Shown here: positions 53,339-63,037 of the stretch, piece after piece
How the letters are laid out: every line of letters begins with the position of its first letter
Position numbering within the stretch: the first letter of the stretch is position 1
Assembly: GCA_963795415.1 (NCBI GenBank)
Contig: CAWCHQ010000002.1
Span: forward strand, 992,001-1,056,000
DNA: 64,000 nucleotides
Reading direction: 5' to 3'
DNA from: CAVSUZ01 sp963795415
GTDB taxonomy: Bacteria > Pseudomonadota > Alphaproteobacteria > Acetobacterales > Acetobacteraceae
Made by a program: the position numbers and the translations under genes
Notes under the pieces: model-generated
Seen by the model: the letters and a program-made list of their open reading frames with translations, nothing else
The model's database searches: none
Told to the model about the DNA's origin: nothing

Positions 53339-54004
53339 CTAACCAGCGTCAGACTTGCCTGCCTCGCCGTGGTCGAGCAACATCAGGAGCTGCTCGATCA
53401 TCGGCTTGGCCGCTTCGGCTAATCTCCGAGGCCGGCGATAGAGCAGCCAGGTGATGATCATGTGGGTCACGCTGCCCATGAGAATGGTTGCCATCCGGTA
53501 CGGGTCGAGCTTGGCATCCCACTCTCCGAGCCGTCCGCCTTCGCGGATCATCTCCACGATGATGCGCCCGAAATCGTCCACGGCCCGGCGCACCCGCGCC
53601 TCCTCGATCAGCACGCTCGGCCAGATTTCCAGGTAGAGCAGGCGTGCCCAGTCGGGATCGCGCCGCGCATAGTCGGCGGCCATCGTCAGGAACAGGTGCA
53701 GCCGCGCTCGCATCGTCGGCTGCAGCGGCGCGGTTGCGAGAAACTCTGCATAGAACTGTGAGAGCCGCTGGATGGGGATCTCGTAGGCCAGTTCCTGCTT
53801 GCTGGAATAGTAGTCGTAGATGGAGGAAACGGGCGCATCGGCCTCCGCCGCGATATCGCCCATCTTCGCATTGGCGATCCCGTCGCGTGCGAAGACCCGT
53901 GTGGCCGCTTCCAGCAGTTCCTGTTTGCGGCGACGGCTTCTGTCTTGCTTCGGATCGGAGACGCCGCCGAGATATCCCCCGGCGGCGCTTTCCAGAACCT
54001 CCAT
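53339..54004 (-). CDS. TetR-family transcriptional regulator
   Basis: A 221-residue protein from the ATG at 54004. The N-terminal HTH is RRRKQELLEAATRVFARDGI, then ANAKMGDIAAEADAPVSSIY and DYYSSKQELAYEIPIQ, the TetR signature. The rest is a helical ligand-binding domain (FLTMAADYARRDPDWARLLY, then LEIWPSVLIEEARVRRAVDD). It lies just after the IS630 element and 53 bases downstream of the binding-protein gene in the same direction, so it may be the last gene of that operon and control it or the divergent acyl-CoA operon. The effector could be an acyl-CoA; this is inference. Confidence 0.9.
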   Translation of the reverse strand: MEVLESAAGGYLGGVSDPKQDRSRRRKQELLEAATRVFARDGIANAKMGDIAAEADAPVSSIYDYYSSKQELAYEIPIQRLSQFYAEFLATAPLQPTMRARLHLFLTMAADYARRDPDWARLLYLEIWPSVLIEEARVRRAVDDFGRIIVEMIREGGRLGEWDAKLDPYRMATILMGSVTHMIITWLLYRRPRRLAEAAKPMIEQLLMLLDHGEAGKSDAG

Positions 54005-54056
54005 CCACGCAGCCCGTTCTACCTGCGCAGCGCCGCCCGGCATGGCCCTCGTCTCG

Positions 54057-55279
54057 CTATGAGTGCACCAGCGGGCAGCCAAAGAGACCCGGCGGTGGAT
54101 ACGCCTCCGGGCTTGGGATGGCCGCCAGCTTCTTGTAAAGATCCCATTTCTGCTTGACTTCGGCCGGCGTCTTCACCTGCCATAGATACATCGTGTGCGG
54201 CACGCAGCCATTCGCCTCGATGCGCACGTTCTTGTTGTAGAAATCGTCCAGCGGCATCTCGCGCATCTTCGCCGCGACCGCGTCGGCATCCAGCGTGCCG
54301 ACGGCCTTCGCCGCCTTCAGCCAATGCGTCACGCCGGCATAGCATCCGGCGTTGTAGGCGGTCGGCGGGGTGCCTGCATCTTGGCGATGTAGCGCTCGGT
54401 CCAGGCGCGCGTCTGCGGGCGACATGTCCCAATAGAAGGAGTTGGTCAGCACGAGACCCTGGCAGGTGTCCTGGCCCAGCGAGACCACGTCGCCGATGAT
54501 CATCAGCAGGGTCGCCAGCCGCTGGCCGCCCTGGGTGATGCCGAACTCGGCCGCCTGCTTGATGCAGTTCTGCAGGTCGGTGCCGGCGTTCGCGAGGCCG
54601 ATCACCTTGGCGCCCGAAGCCTTGGCCTGGAGCAGATAGCTGGAGAAATCGGCCGTTCCGAGCGGCGCGCGCACGCTGCCCAGCACCTTGCCGCCCGCCT
54701 GCCTTCACGAACTGCTCGGTGTTGGCCTGCAGCGAGGCGCCGAACTCGTAATCGGCGGTGATGAAGAACCAGGTGTCGCCGCCCGCCTTCGACAGCGCGC
54801 CGCCCGACCCCTTGCCAGCGCATAGGTGTCGGCGGCGAACTGGAAGCCGTAGGGCGAGCATTGCTTGCCGATGAACGCCGTCGCGGTGGGCGTGCTCATC
54901 AGGAAGATGCGCTTCTTCTCCCGGCAGACCTCCTGGATCGCGAGCCCGGCCGAGGTCGCCGCGCCGTCGGCGAGCACGTCCACGCCCTTGTCGTCGATCC
55001 ATTGCCGGGCGAGCGCGCCGGCGACATCCGCCTTGTTCTGGTCGTCGGCCTGCAGCACCTGGATCGGCCGCCCGAGCAGCGAGCCGCCGAAATCCGCCAC
55101 CGCCATCTCGGTCGCGACCCGGCTGCCCGGGCCGCCCACATGCCGGTACGGCCCGCCCACATCGCTCAGCAGGCCGATCTTGACCGGCGCGGAGACGGTC
55201 TGCGCCCGGATCAGCGCCGGCCGGGCCAGCGGCGCGGCGGCCAGCGCGCCGAGCGCGGCGCGGCGGGTGAGGGTTCCAT
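54057..55279 (-). pseudogene. Branched-chain amino-acid-type ABC substrate-binding protein (Peripla_BP_6), frameshifted
   Basis: Frames joined from near the ATG at 55279 give LTRRAALGALAAAPLARPAL (Tat-like leader), then VKIGLLSDVGGPYRHVGGPG, VLQADDQNKADVAGALARQW, then GGDTWFFITADYEFGASLQA, VRAPLGTADFSSYLLQAKAS, GQDTCQGLVLTNSFYWDMSP, TAYNAGCYAGVTHWLKAAKA and TMYLWQVKTPAEVKQKW to the stop at 54057. Breaks occur just after the start, near 54820, 54700 and 54380. Related proteins bind aromatic acids, amides or amino acids. No cognate permease or ATPase is in the window. Confidence 0.78.
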
Positions 55280-55306
55280 GGTTTCCCCCATTCTTTGCGC
55301 CGGAGC

Positions 55307-56330
55307 TCAGACCGCGAGCCGGTAGAACCGCGCGGCGGTGTCGTGGAACAGCGCGCGCTTCTCGTCGGCGGACGCGCCGGCGGCGATGCGCTTGAAGGCG
55401 TTCCACAGCACCGGGTAGCTGCACATCGCCTTGTCGACCGGGAAGTTGCTCTCGAACATGCAGCGCCGAGCGCCGAACGCCTCGATGCATTCTGCTCATC
55501 CACGGCCGCCATGCCTGCGCGAGCTCGCCCGAGGAGGGCGGCAGCACTCTCGTTGTGGAAGTCGAAGCCGTTGACCGCCATCGCCAGGCCGCCGAGCTTG
55601 ACGATGACGTTCGGGCAGGCGGCGAGCTCGCGCATCGACGGCGCGCCAGCCGGCGAACACCTCGTCGCGCTTGCCGCGGAACGGGCCGACGCCGAGCGGG
55701 CCGCCGACATGGTTGATGACGATCGGGGTCGTCCGGGAATGGCGCGCGCCAGGTCGAGCAGTTCGTCGAGTTGCGTGTGGTAGAGCCAGGCGTCGAAGCT
55801 CAGGCCGTGCTTGCGCCAGGCGCGCGAAGCCCGCGCGGAAAGCGGCATCGCCCATCAGCCCGAGCGGCGGCGGCGTCGGCGATGCTGGCGAGAAGGTCGG
55901 GGTGGCGCGCGGTGCACATGGCGAATGCCGCGGAACCGCCCGCCGGCGGCCGCGATATGCGCCTCCAGCACCGCGTCCACCGCGATCGCCGAGCCGCAGA
56001 TCCGCGTAGCCGACGATCGCCGGCGCAGGCGCGCGTCGCGCGTTCGCGCCGTTCGGCCTCGTCGGCGACGCGAGGCGACGAACTCGGTCTCGCCGACCGG
56101 GCGCAGCTCCTCCGGCCCGGTGGTGCGATAGGCCCAGCAGCACTGCAGGAACACGGTCGCGACGACGTTGTGGCCGGCGCTGGTGTCGGCCAGCAGCTCG
56201 TCGAGGAAGTAGCGGCTGCCCGGCGCGGTCCCAGAGATGATGGTGCGGGTCGATGATCGGCAGGTCGGGCTCGATGATGTCCTCGTGCAGCCGGGCCAGC
56301 CAGGCGGGGTTCGGGTGCGGGATGCTCGAT
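55307..56330 (-). pseudogene. Amidohydrolase (Amidohydro_2 family), frameshifted
   Basis: Starts IPHPNPAWLARLHEDIIEPD and LPIIDPHHHLWDRAG with the HxH metal site. Later frames give SRYFLDELLADTSAGHNVVA, then TVFLQCCWAYRTTGPEELRP, LMGDAAFRAGFARL, LSFDAWLYHTQLDELLDLAR, ACPNVIVKLGGLAMAVNGFD, and finally DTAARFYRLAV with TGA at 55307. At least five frame changes. The family hydrolyses lactones or amides or decarboxylates acids on a metal-bound TIM barrel. It sits between the TauD-like and binding-protein genes of the same operon. Confidence 0.75.
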
Positions 56331-57264
56331 CGACCAGCGGCGCGCTTTCGCGACATGCCGGCTCAGCGCCGCCATGACCGGCTCGGTGCCGACGATCGTC
56401 GTGCGGTGCATGACGCGCCGCTCGCGCGGATCGAGCGGCGTGACCTGGTGCATGGTGCAGCGGTTGTCCCACATCACCACGTCGTCGGGCTCCCAGCGAT
56501 GGCGATAGACGAAGTGCGGCTGCGCGGCGAACTCGGTCAGTTCGTCGATCAGAGCTGGCGCGCCTCCTCGCTTGTCCATGCCCTCGATCTCGTCATTGTA
56601 GATCGGGCTGATATAGAGCGAGAGACGGCCCGTGACCGGGATGCTTGCGCACCATCGGCTGCCAGACCGGCGGCATCGCCGCCTTCTCCTCCTCGGTCAG
56701 CGGCTTGAGCTTGCTCAGCGTGTGCAGGTGGCCGAAATCGTGCCGCGCGCGCCGGCCCTCGATCTGCCGCTTCAGTGCGTCAGGCAGCTCCTCATAGACC
56801 ATGATACAAATTGGTGAATTGCGTCTCGCCGCCGGTGCGGCTGACCTCGACGCCGTGCAGCAGGGCGCCGACGCAGGGAATCTGGCGATAGCTGCTGTCG
56901 GTGTGCCAGAACTGCGCGAGCGAGACCTGCTTCACGGTGGGGTGGTCGGGCGGCATCAGGTTGCCGTCGTCGTCCACATTGGACGACCCGGAAGATCTCC
57001 GGCACGCGCTTCGAGCGGATGATGTTCTGATGAAAGATCTCCGGCTCGCCGAAATAGCGCGTGAAGGCGACGTGCTCGGCGTCGCTGATGTGCTGCTCGG
57101 GGAACACCAGCACGAGATGGCGCATCCAGACGTCGTGCAGCTCGCGGAACGTCTCGGCGTCGAGCGGCTTGCGCATGTCGATCCCGCGCACGTCGGCGCC
57201 CAGCGCGGGATGCAGGGGGCGGACCTCAGCCTGGCTGGGTGCTGATTTCGGCGCTGTTCGGCAT
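56325..57264 (-). pseudogene. TauD/TfdA-family 2-oxoglutarate-dependent dioxygenase, frameshifted
   Basis: The ATG at 57264 opens MPNSAEIST. A shift leads to EVRPLHPALGADVRGIDMRK, then ELHDVWMRHLVLVFPEQHIS and VAFTRYFGEPEIFHQ. Later frames give SLAQFWHTDSSYRQIPCVGA with the HxD iron motif, then RTGGETQFTNLYHGL, DALKRQIEGRRARHDFGHLH, LYISPIYNDEIEGM and WEPDDVVMWDNRCTMHQVTP, followed by RRVMHRTTI with the distal His and Arg. Five or so frame changes. The family oxidises sulfonates, aryloxy acids and similar compounds. It starts 31 bases after the cupin gene. Confidence 0.78.
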
Positions 57265-57295
57265 GGCGTTCTTCCTTGCTTTGCTTTGCGGCGTG

Positions 57296-58251
57296 CTAAG
57301 CCGGCTGTTCGGCGAATTCAAATCCCATGGCGCGCGTGTGGTAGTAGATGCCCCCGTCCTGCACGATCAGGAACATCGCCTGTGCATTGCCGCCGTTATG
57401 GTGCGAATGCACCGACACGGGCGGGGTGATCGTTGTCGCCCATGGCGCCCAGTCCTTGCGGCGGCCGTCGATGACGGAAAAGCAGCGATCGCCCTTGATG
57501 ATCAGCGAGACCGCCACCGAATTGTGCCGATGCGGACGCTGCACAGCGCCGCCCGGAAGCGAGTTCATCGCCACTGTCAGGGTCGGCAGAATGTTGCGGG
57601 TCGCCTCCTGCCGGTCGGCGGAAAAGATCAGCGCTGATCCGGCGATCTGCTCGTTGCGTCCGACATCGTAGATCAGTTCGATCTGCCGCGAGATCTCGTC
57701 GGCGCGGTAATGACGATGTCGGTCGGCGCCTGATCTGGCGCGGGCGGCCGCAGATGCTCGAAGGCGAGTTGCGGCTCGTTGGTCACGATCCACAACACGG
57801 CATCGGCATCACCCGCCGCGTGATCGGCCGGCGCACCGCCGGGCAACACGAACAGATCGCCTTCACTCCAGGCGATGGTCTCCTCCTCGCACTGCGTCCG
57901 GCCGTTCCCCTGGATGACGTACGCGATCACGCCGCTTGCCGCAAAATCAGTACGGAGCATCTCGCCGGCGCGGATGCGCGCATATTGCGCGAGCACCAGC
58001 GGCGTCGTCGCCGGAAAGTCGCAGGCAAGCTCCTGCGAGATGTCGCACGCGACCAGGCCGGTGGGTGAGGCGGGGTCGAGCGCGACGTGCGCCTCTTCCG
58101 TGAAAATGCGGTCGGGTACCGGCGGCAACTGAACATTGAACGCGTTACCGGTGTTGAAGAAGCGGCCCCGTGCCTCCGCTTTCGTCGCAGCCTCCGCCGG
58201 CTTCTGCGCAGGCATGTCGGCAATGCTGCGCGGGCGCACTTCGTCTGTCAT
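57296..58251 (-). pseudogene. Bicupin ring-cleavage-type dioxygenase (gentisate 1,2-dioxygenase-like), one frameshift
   Basis: From the ATG at 58251 (gggagaaa upstream): VLAQYARIRAGEMLRTDFAA, then YVIQGNGRTQCEEETIAWSE and GDLFVLPGG, the first cupin. Near 57705 the frame shifts; the second frame reads QIELIYDVGRNEQIAGSALI, then NILPTLTVAMNSLPGGAVQR, PHRHNSVAVSLIIKGDRCFS (histidine metal site) and HSHHNGGNAQAMFLIVQDGG. Two cupin domains and about 318 codons fit gentisate/salicylate dioxygenase relatives. It is the first gene of the minus-strand operon and divergent from the CoA ligase gene. With only one break, it could be functional if that break is a sequencing error. Confidence 0.72.
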
Positions 58252-58312
58252 TGAGCGTTTCTCCCCGGACAGCCGCATCCTTGCCGAGGGCGGCAACGCT
58301 GTCAACTGGAAT

Positions 58313-58356
58313 CCGAATTTCATTCGGTTTCGCTCCGAAACCCGAACGCTATTCGG
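58313..58356. promoter_or_regulatory. Three linked palindromes in the divergent promoter region
   Basis: CCGAATttcATTCGG (58313-58327), GGTTTCGctcCGAAACC (58326-58342) and CCGAAcgctaTTCGG (58342-58356) follow each other with centres 14-15 bases apart, all built from the half-site TTCGG/CCGAA. The patch lies between the cupin gene and the CoA-ligase gene and is AT-richer than its surroundings, which fits a shared operator for both operons. Confidence 0.72.
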
Positions 58357-58439
58357 TTATTTCATTTGCCTCACCACCCCACATGAAACCACCCTACGGG
58401 CCAGCAACCCGACCCGAGAAGTTGCAACTGAGGAGCGTC

Positions 58440-59998
58440 ATGAAATCCCCCCTACAGCCGCACGTTGTTCGAGCTGCTGGACGAGCAAGCGACTCGCCGA
58501 GGCGAAGCTGTTGCGGTGATTTCCGGCGATGACGCGATCACCTGGCGCGACCTCTGCTTTCGCGCGCGGCAAGCGGCCGGCCTGCTACGGGAATACGGGA
58601 TCGGTCGCGGCGACCGCGTCGGGCTGCTCATGAACAACAGGCCCGAATGGCTTGAGGTCGCCTTCGGGGCTTGGCTGCTCGGTGCGGTCGTGACCCCGTT
58701 CAGCACCTGGTCCAAGCGCAGGGAACTGGAGTTCCTGCTGCCTGAATTCTGGCGCTGATATCATGATATCGCTGGCAGCGTTCGGACGGGAGAACTACGG
58801 CGCCATTCTGGGCGATCTCCTCGAGGCGCGAGATATTCCGGTCCTGCTGATCGACGGCGACGACCGATTTCCCGATTATGCCGCAGCCCAAAGGTCGGCA
58901 TCACCGCTGCCCACGCCCGCGCCGGGTGAAGGTGCGAGCGCGGTGGATGACGGGATTATCCTCTACAGCTCCGGCTCGACCAGCCGGCCCAAGGCGATCC
59001 CGCTCGCGCATTACTTGGTCGTCGAAAACGGCTTCAACATCGGCGAGCGGCAGGGACTGACGCCGGACGACAAGGTTCTCCTGTCGCCGCCGTTGTTCTG
59101 GGCGTATGGCGGCATCAACGCTCTGCCCGCCGCGTTTGGCCACGGCGCGACGCTGGTGCTGCAATCACGGTTCGAACCTGGCGAGGCGCTCGATCTCATC
59201 GAGCGGCATGGCTGCACCTCGATCTACACGCTGCCCGGCATGACCGACTCGCTCGTGCGCCATCCGTCGTTCCGCCCGGAGCGCACGCGCAGCCTGCGCA
59301 CGGGGCTCACGATCGGCAGCCCGCAGGATCTGATCAAGGCCGCCACCATGCTGGGCGCGGCCGAACTTTGCAACATTTACGGCGCCAGCGAAACCGGCGG
59401 CAATTGCTGCGTGACGCACCACGACTGGTCGCTGGAACGGCGCGCGAATTGCCAGGGATTGCCCTTGCCGGGCGTAGAGCTGCGCATTGTCGACGAAAGC
59501 ACGGGCGAAGTTCGCGGTCCGGGCGAGGCGGGGCTGGTGGAGGTCCGCGGACCATACGTCATGCGCGGCTATGCGGGCGCCAGCGCGGCTCACAATGCCA
59601 CCGCTTTCACCCCCGACGGGTGGTTCTGCAGCGGCGATCTTGGGATGCTGACGGAAGCGGGCGAGATGGTGTTCCTCGGCCGCTCCACTGAGATGATCAA
59701 GCGCGCCGGGATCAATGTCTCGCCCGCCGAGGTCGAGGAGGTCCTGATGCAGCACAAGGCGGTGGCGCAGGCCGGAGTTGTCGGCGCGCCTTCGGCCAGC
59801 GGCGAGGCGATTGTCGCCTTCCTCGTGCTGCGCGGCGACAAGCGGCCGGGCCCGGAGGAGCTGGCGGCGCATTGCCGGTCGCTGGCATCGAGCTACAAAG
59901 TGCCGGACCGGTTCGAGATCGTGGACCAGCTGCCGACCACCGTGACCGGCAAGCTGATGCGGCGTGAACTCGCGGCGCGCGCGGTGGGGAAGGGCTGA
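58440..59998 (+). pseudogene. AMP-dependent acyl-CoA synthetase/ligase (ANL family), two frameshifts near the 5' end
   Basis: The probable start is the ATG at 58440 (aggagcgtc upstream). A shift near 58460 leads to TLFELLDEQATRRGEAVAVI, then ITWRDLCFRARQAAGLLREY and FGAWLLGAVVTPFSTWSKR. One extra base near 58750 shifts to the long frame: IILYSSGSTSRPKAIPLAHY (P-loop), LCNIYGASETGGNC, GLVEVRGPYVMRGYAG, DGWFCSGDLGMLTEAGEM, EMIKRAGINVSPAEVEEVLM and TTVTGKLMRREL with the catalytic Lys. All ANL motifs are present in the intact 3' part. It would activate an organic acid to its CoA ester for the genes that follow. Confidence 0.85.
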
Positions 59999-60000
59999 GC

Positions 60001-60873
60001 ATGGCGCGCGAAGCCTGGGGCCTCTGGGGCGCCGATGACGAAATCGGCGCGCCCAACCTGATCGGACCGGAACAGGTGCGGTTGGCTGTGTCGCTGGTAC
60101 GCACCGGGCGCGTGCTGAGCCTGTCGCAGCCATTGTCGGAGCGGACGCCCGTGCCGAAGCACCGCGCCGGGGTACAGCATTTCATGGGCCGCGACGGCGG
60201 CGACTACGCGGCCGGCGGCAAACGTCCGGGCGGCTTCCAGTTCGCCGAGGACACGGTGGTGATGCCGCTGCATATCGGCACGCATATCGACGCGCTCTGC
60301 CATGCCTGGTGCGACGACCAACTTTACAACGGCTTTCCCGGCAACAGCGTGCGCAGTACCACCGGCGCATCACGCTGCGGTATCGACAAGATGCCGCCGC
60401 TGGTCACGCGGGGTGTGTTGCTCGATGTGGTCGGCCTGCGCGGTGCGCCCGCCGCGCCGGGTGACACAATTGGCTGCGCCGAGCTGCAAGCGGCGGCGGC
60501 CCGCGCCGAGATCACCTTGCAGCCCGGCGATGCGGTGCTAATCCGCACCGGTTGGCTGGAGAGCCAGACTTCCCACGACGTGGATTTCAACGCCGAGCCC
60601 GGCATCGACGTCGATGCCGCGCTGTGGCTCGCGGAATCCGGCGTGACGATGGTGGGCGCCGACAACTTCGCGATCGAGACCTTGCCATTCCCGCAAGGCA
60701 CAGTTTTCCCAGTGCATCAACGGCTCATCCGCGATCATGGCATCCCGCTGCTGGAAGGCATGGTGCTGCGATCACTGGCGGAGGCGGGTGGCACCACATT
60801 TCTGTTCGTCGTCACGCCGCTCCCCGTGACGGGCGGCACCGGCAGTCCGGTTGCACCCGTGGCGGTGCTGTGA
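60001..60873 (+). CDS. Cyclase family protein (kynurenine-formamidase-like metal hydrolase)
   Basis: A 290-residue enzyme starting two bases after the ligase stop. The signature HIGTHIDALCHAW (H-x-G-T-H-x-D-x-x-x-H) is the metal site of the cyclase/KynB family. Flanking elements are WGADDEIGAPNLIGPEQVRL, VLSLSQPLSERTPVPKH, GVLLDVVGLRG, GDAVLIRTGWLES and VHQRLIRDHGIPLLEGM. The family hydrolyses cyclic or linear amides and lactones. The stop overlaps the next gene by four bases (GTGA), so the operon is tightly coupled. Its natural substrate is unknown. Confidence 0.9.
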   Translation: MAREAWGLWGADDEIGAPNLIGPEQVRLAVSLVRTGRVLSLSQPLSERTPVPKHRAGVQHFMGRDGGDYAAGGKRPGGFQFAEDTVVMPLHIGTHIDALCHAWCDDQLYNGFPGNSVRSTTGASRCGIDKMPPLVTRGVLLDVVGLRGAPAAPGDTIGCAELQAAAARAEITLQPGDAVLIRTGWLESQTSHDVDFNAEPGIDVDAALWLAESGVTMVGADNFAIETLPFPQGTVFPVHQRLIRDHGIPLLEGMVLRSLAEAGGTTFLFVVTPLPVTGGTGSPVAPVAVL

Positions 60874-61913
60874 AAGCGGTCGTGCTGAGCGCGCCGGGCG
60901 CGGCGGAGGCGCTGCGTCTGGAAACCCTGCCCGATCCGGCGCCAGGCCCGGGACAGATCGTCGTGCAGGTGGCGCATTGCGGCGTGTGCTTCCACGATGT
61001 CGTCGTGCGCAACGGCACCTTGAAGGCCGGGATCAGGATGCCGCTGATTCCCGGCCACGAGATCGCCGGTACCGTCGTCGCTCGCGGCGCTGGCGTCTCG
61101 GCGTTCAACGCCGGCGAGCGCGTGGCCACCACGCAGCGCGCCCGTGTCTGCGGGCGCTGTCGCTACTGCCGCACCGGACGCGAGCCGCTATGCGCCGAAA
61201 GCGTGTTCCTCGGCGACACGGAACTCAACGGCGGATACGCGGAATACGTCGTGCTCGACGCCGACGCGGTGGTGCGCGTGCCGGACGGGGTGGAGCTGCG
61301 CGACGCCGCGATCACCGCCTGCGCGATCGGAACCGCGTTCCATGGCGTCGTCGGGATCGGCCGCGTCGGCCCGAGCGAAACCGTGCTGATTACCGGGGCG
61401 AGCGGCGGCGTGGGTATTCACGCCGTGCAGATCGCGCATGCGGCCGCCGCCACGGTGATCGCCGCCACGACCTCGGCGGAGCGGGCGGCGGCGCTGCGGG
61501 AAGCCGGCGCGCATCACGTTGTTCTTTACGCGCGGGGCAAGGATTTCTCCGCCGCAGTGCGCGAGCTGACCGGCGGCGCGGGCGTGGAGGTTGCGATCGA
61601 CACGGTCGGCACGCCGGTGTTCCAGCTGGTGCGGCGATCGCTCGCGCGCGGCGGGCGCTGGGTTCTGGTCGGGCAGCTCACCGGCGACTTCGTTTCGTTC
61701 AACCCGGCGCAGTTCTTCCTGAAGGGGATTTCAATGCTGAGCTCCACCAGCGTGACCCGCGAGGAGCTGCGGCGTTGTCTCCATCTGCTCGCGCAGGGGA
61801 CGATCAAGGCCAAGGTGGAGGACAGCCTTCCGGTGGCGCAAGCCGCTGTGGCGCACCGTCGACTGGAAGCGGGCGGCGTCAGCGGCCGTCTGACCCTGGT
61901 GCCTGGCGCATGA
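60870..61913 (+). CDS. Zinc-dependent alcohol dehydrogenase (MDR family)
   Basis: A 347-residue enzyme starting at the GTG at 60870. Catalytic zinc region: VAHCGVCFHDVVVRNG and PLIPGHEIAGTVVARG. Structural zinc: CGRCRYCRTGREPLC with four Cys. Rossmann motif: LITGASGGVGIHAVQIAHA. The C-terminal part has SLARGGRWVLVGQLTGDFVS and GTIKAKVEDSLPVAQAAVAH. It oxidises an alcohol or reduces an aldehyde with NAD(P). It is coupled on both sides by four-base overlaps, between the cyclase and the CoA-transferase. Confidence 0.92.
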   Translation: MKAVVLSAPGAAEALRLETLPDPAPGPGQIVVQVAHCGVCFHDVVVRNGTLKAGIRMPLIPGHEIAGTVVARGAGVSAFNAGERVATTQRARVCGRCRYCRTGREPLCAESVFLGDTELNGGYAEYVVLDADAVVRVPDGVELRDAAITACAIGTAFHGVVGIGRVGPSETVLITGASGGVGIHAVQIAHAAAATVIAATTSAERAAALREAGAHHVVLYARGKDFSAAVRELTGGAGVEVAIDTVGTPVFQLVRRSLARGGRWVLVGQLTGDFVSFNPAQFFLKGISMLSSTSVTREELRRCLHLLAQGTIKAKVEDSLPVAQAAVAHRRLEAGGVSGRLTLVPGA

Positions 61914-63037
61914 CGGACTCTCGCCTCAGCCTGTTCGCGCGGGGCGTGCGGGTACTGGATTTGTCCGCGTTCCTGCCCGGACCGATGGCGAGCTTGCTGC
62001 TGGCCGACATGGGCGCCGAGGTGGTCAAGATCGAGCCGCCCGCAGGCGATCCCATGATCCACCTTGGACCGCGCGATTCCGCGGGACACCCGCTGTTTTA
62101 CGAGGCCATCAACGCGGGCAAGTCGGTGGGGCGGATGGACCTGAAACAGACGGCGGAACGGGAAGCATTCCTGCGCCTGGTCGCCGAGGCCGACGTGCTG
62201 ATCGAGGGATTCCGTCCCGGCGTGATGGAACGGCTCGGCCTCGGTTACGTCACGCTGCGGGAGATCAACCCACGGCTGATCTACTGCTCCCTAAGCGGCT
62301 ATGGCGCAAGCAGCCCGATGGCACGGCATGCCGGGCACGACGCCAATTATCTCGCCGTCGCGGGCGTGCTGCATCGCAACGGTACGGATGCGCCGTTGTT
62401 CTACGATCCGCCGCTGTCGGATGTCAGCAGCTCGCTGTTCGGGGTGATCGCGATCCTCGGCGCGTTGCGCGCCCGCCAGGCCGACGGGCAGGGCTGCGCG
62501 ATCGATATCGGGCTGGCCGATGTCATCATGCCGTTGCAACTGTTTCAGGTCGCCGCCTATGGCGCGATCGGGGAGGTGCCGCAGCGGCGGCACACCTATC
62601 TGAACGGCGGCGCCGCCTATTACCAAGTCTATGCGACCGCGGACGGCAGACATATCGCGCTGGGCGCGGCCGAGCCGAAATTCTGGCGCGCCTTCTGCGA
62701 GGCCGCTGGGCGGCCGGACTGGATCGGACGCGAAGCCGAGACGCTGCCGCAGACCGGGCTGATCGCGGATGTCGCGACGCTGATCGGGACGCTCACTTTG
62801 GCGGAATGCACCGAGCGGTTCGCCGCCCCGGATTGCTGCGTCAGCCCCGTGCTCGACCTCGGCGAGGCGGTTGGCTCGCCGCAGCATCACCAGCGCGGCC
62901 TGGTGCGGCGATCCCCGGAGGGCGCGCTACAGGCGCTGTTCCCGGCGCGCATCGACGGGGCCGCACCGGCGCACCGGCCGAAGTTGCGCCGGATTGAAAA
63001 AGGCGAGGAGGAAACAGGAAGCACATGGCGTACCTGA
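61910..63037 (+). CDS. Class III CoA-transferase (CaiB/BaiF family)
   Basis: A 375-residue enzyme from the ATG at 61910 overlapping the dehydrogenase stop (ATGA). Landmarks are VRVLDLSAFLPGPMASLLLA, DMGAEVVKIEPPAGDPMIHL, AGKSVGRMDLKQTAERE, ADVLIEGFRPGVMERLGLGY, LSGYGASSPMARHAGHDANY with the catalytic Asp, and SPQHHQRGLVRR. It moves CoA between carboxylic acids without covalent enzyme-CoA intermediates of class I. It probably makes the CoA ester of the pathway acid, alongside or instead of the damaged ligase. Confidence 0.93.
   Translation: MTDSRLSLFARGVRVLDLSAFLPGPMASLLLADMGAEVVKIEPPAGDPMIHLGPRDSAGHPLFYEAINAGKSVGRMDLKQTAEREAFLRLVAEADVLIEGFRPGVMERLGLGYVTLREINPRLIYCSLSGYGASSPMARHAGHDANYLAVAGVLHRNGTDAPLFYDPPLSDVSSSLFGVIAILGALRARQADGQGCAIDIGLADVIMPLQLFQVAAYGAIGEVPQRRHTYLNGGAAYYQVYATADGRHIALGAAEPKFWRAFCEAAGRPDWIGREAETLPQTGLIADVATLIGTLTLAECTERFAAPDCCVSPVLDLGEAVGSPQHHQRGLVRRSPEGALQALFPARIDGAAPAHRPKLRRIEKGEEETGSTWRT

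Noticed and set aside
60851..61900. First half of a 728-codon frame fused to the CoA-transferase
   Set aside because: It is the out-of-frame shadow of the alcohol dehydrogenase; the real CoA-transferase starts at the ATG at 61910.
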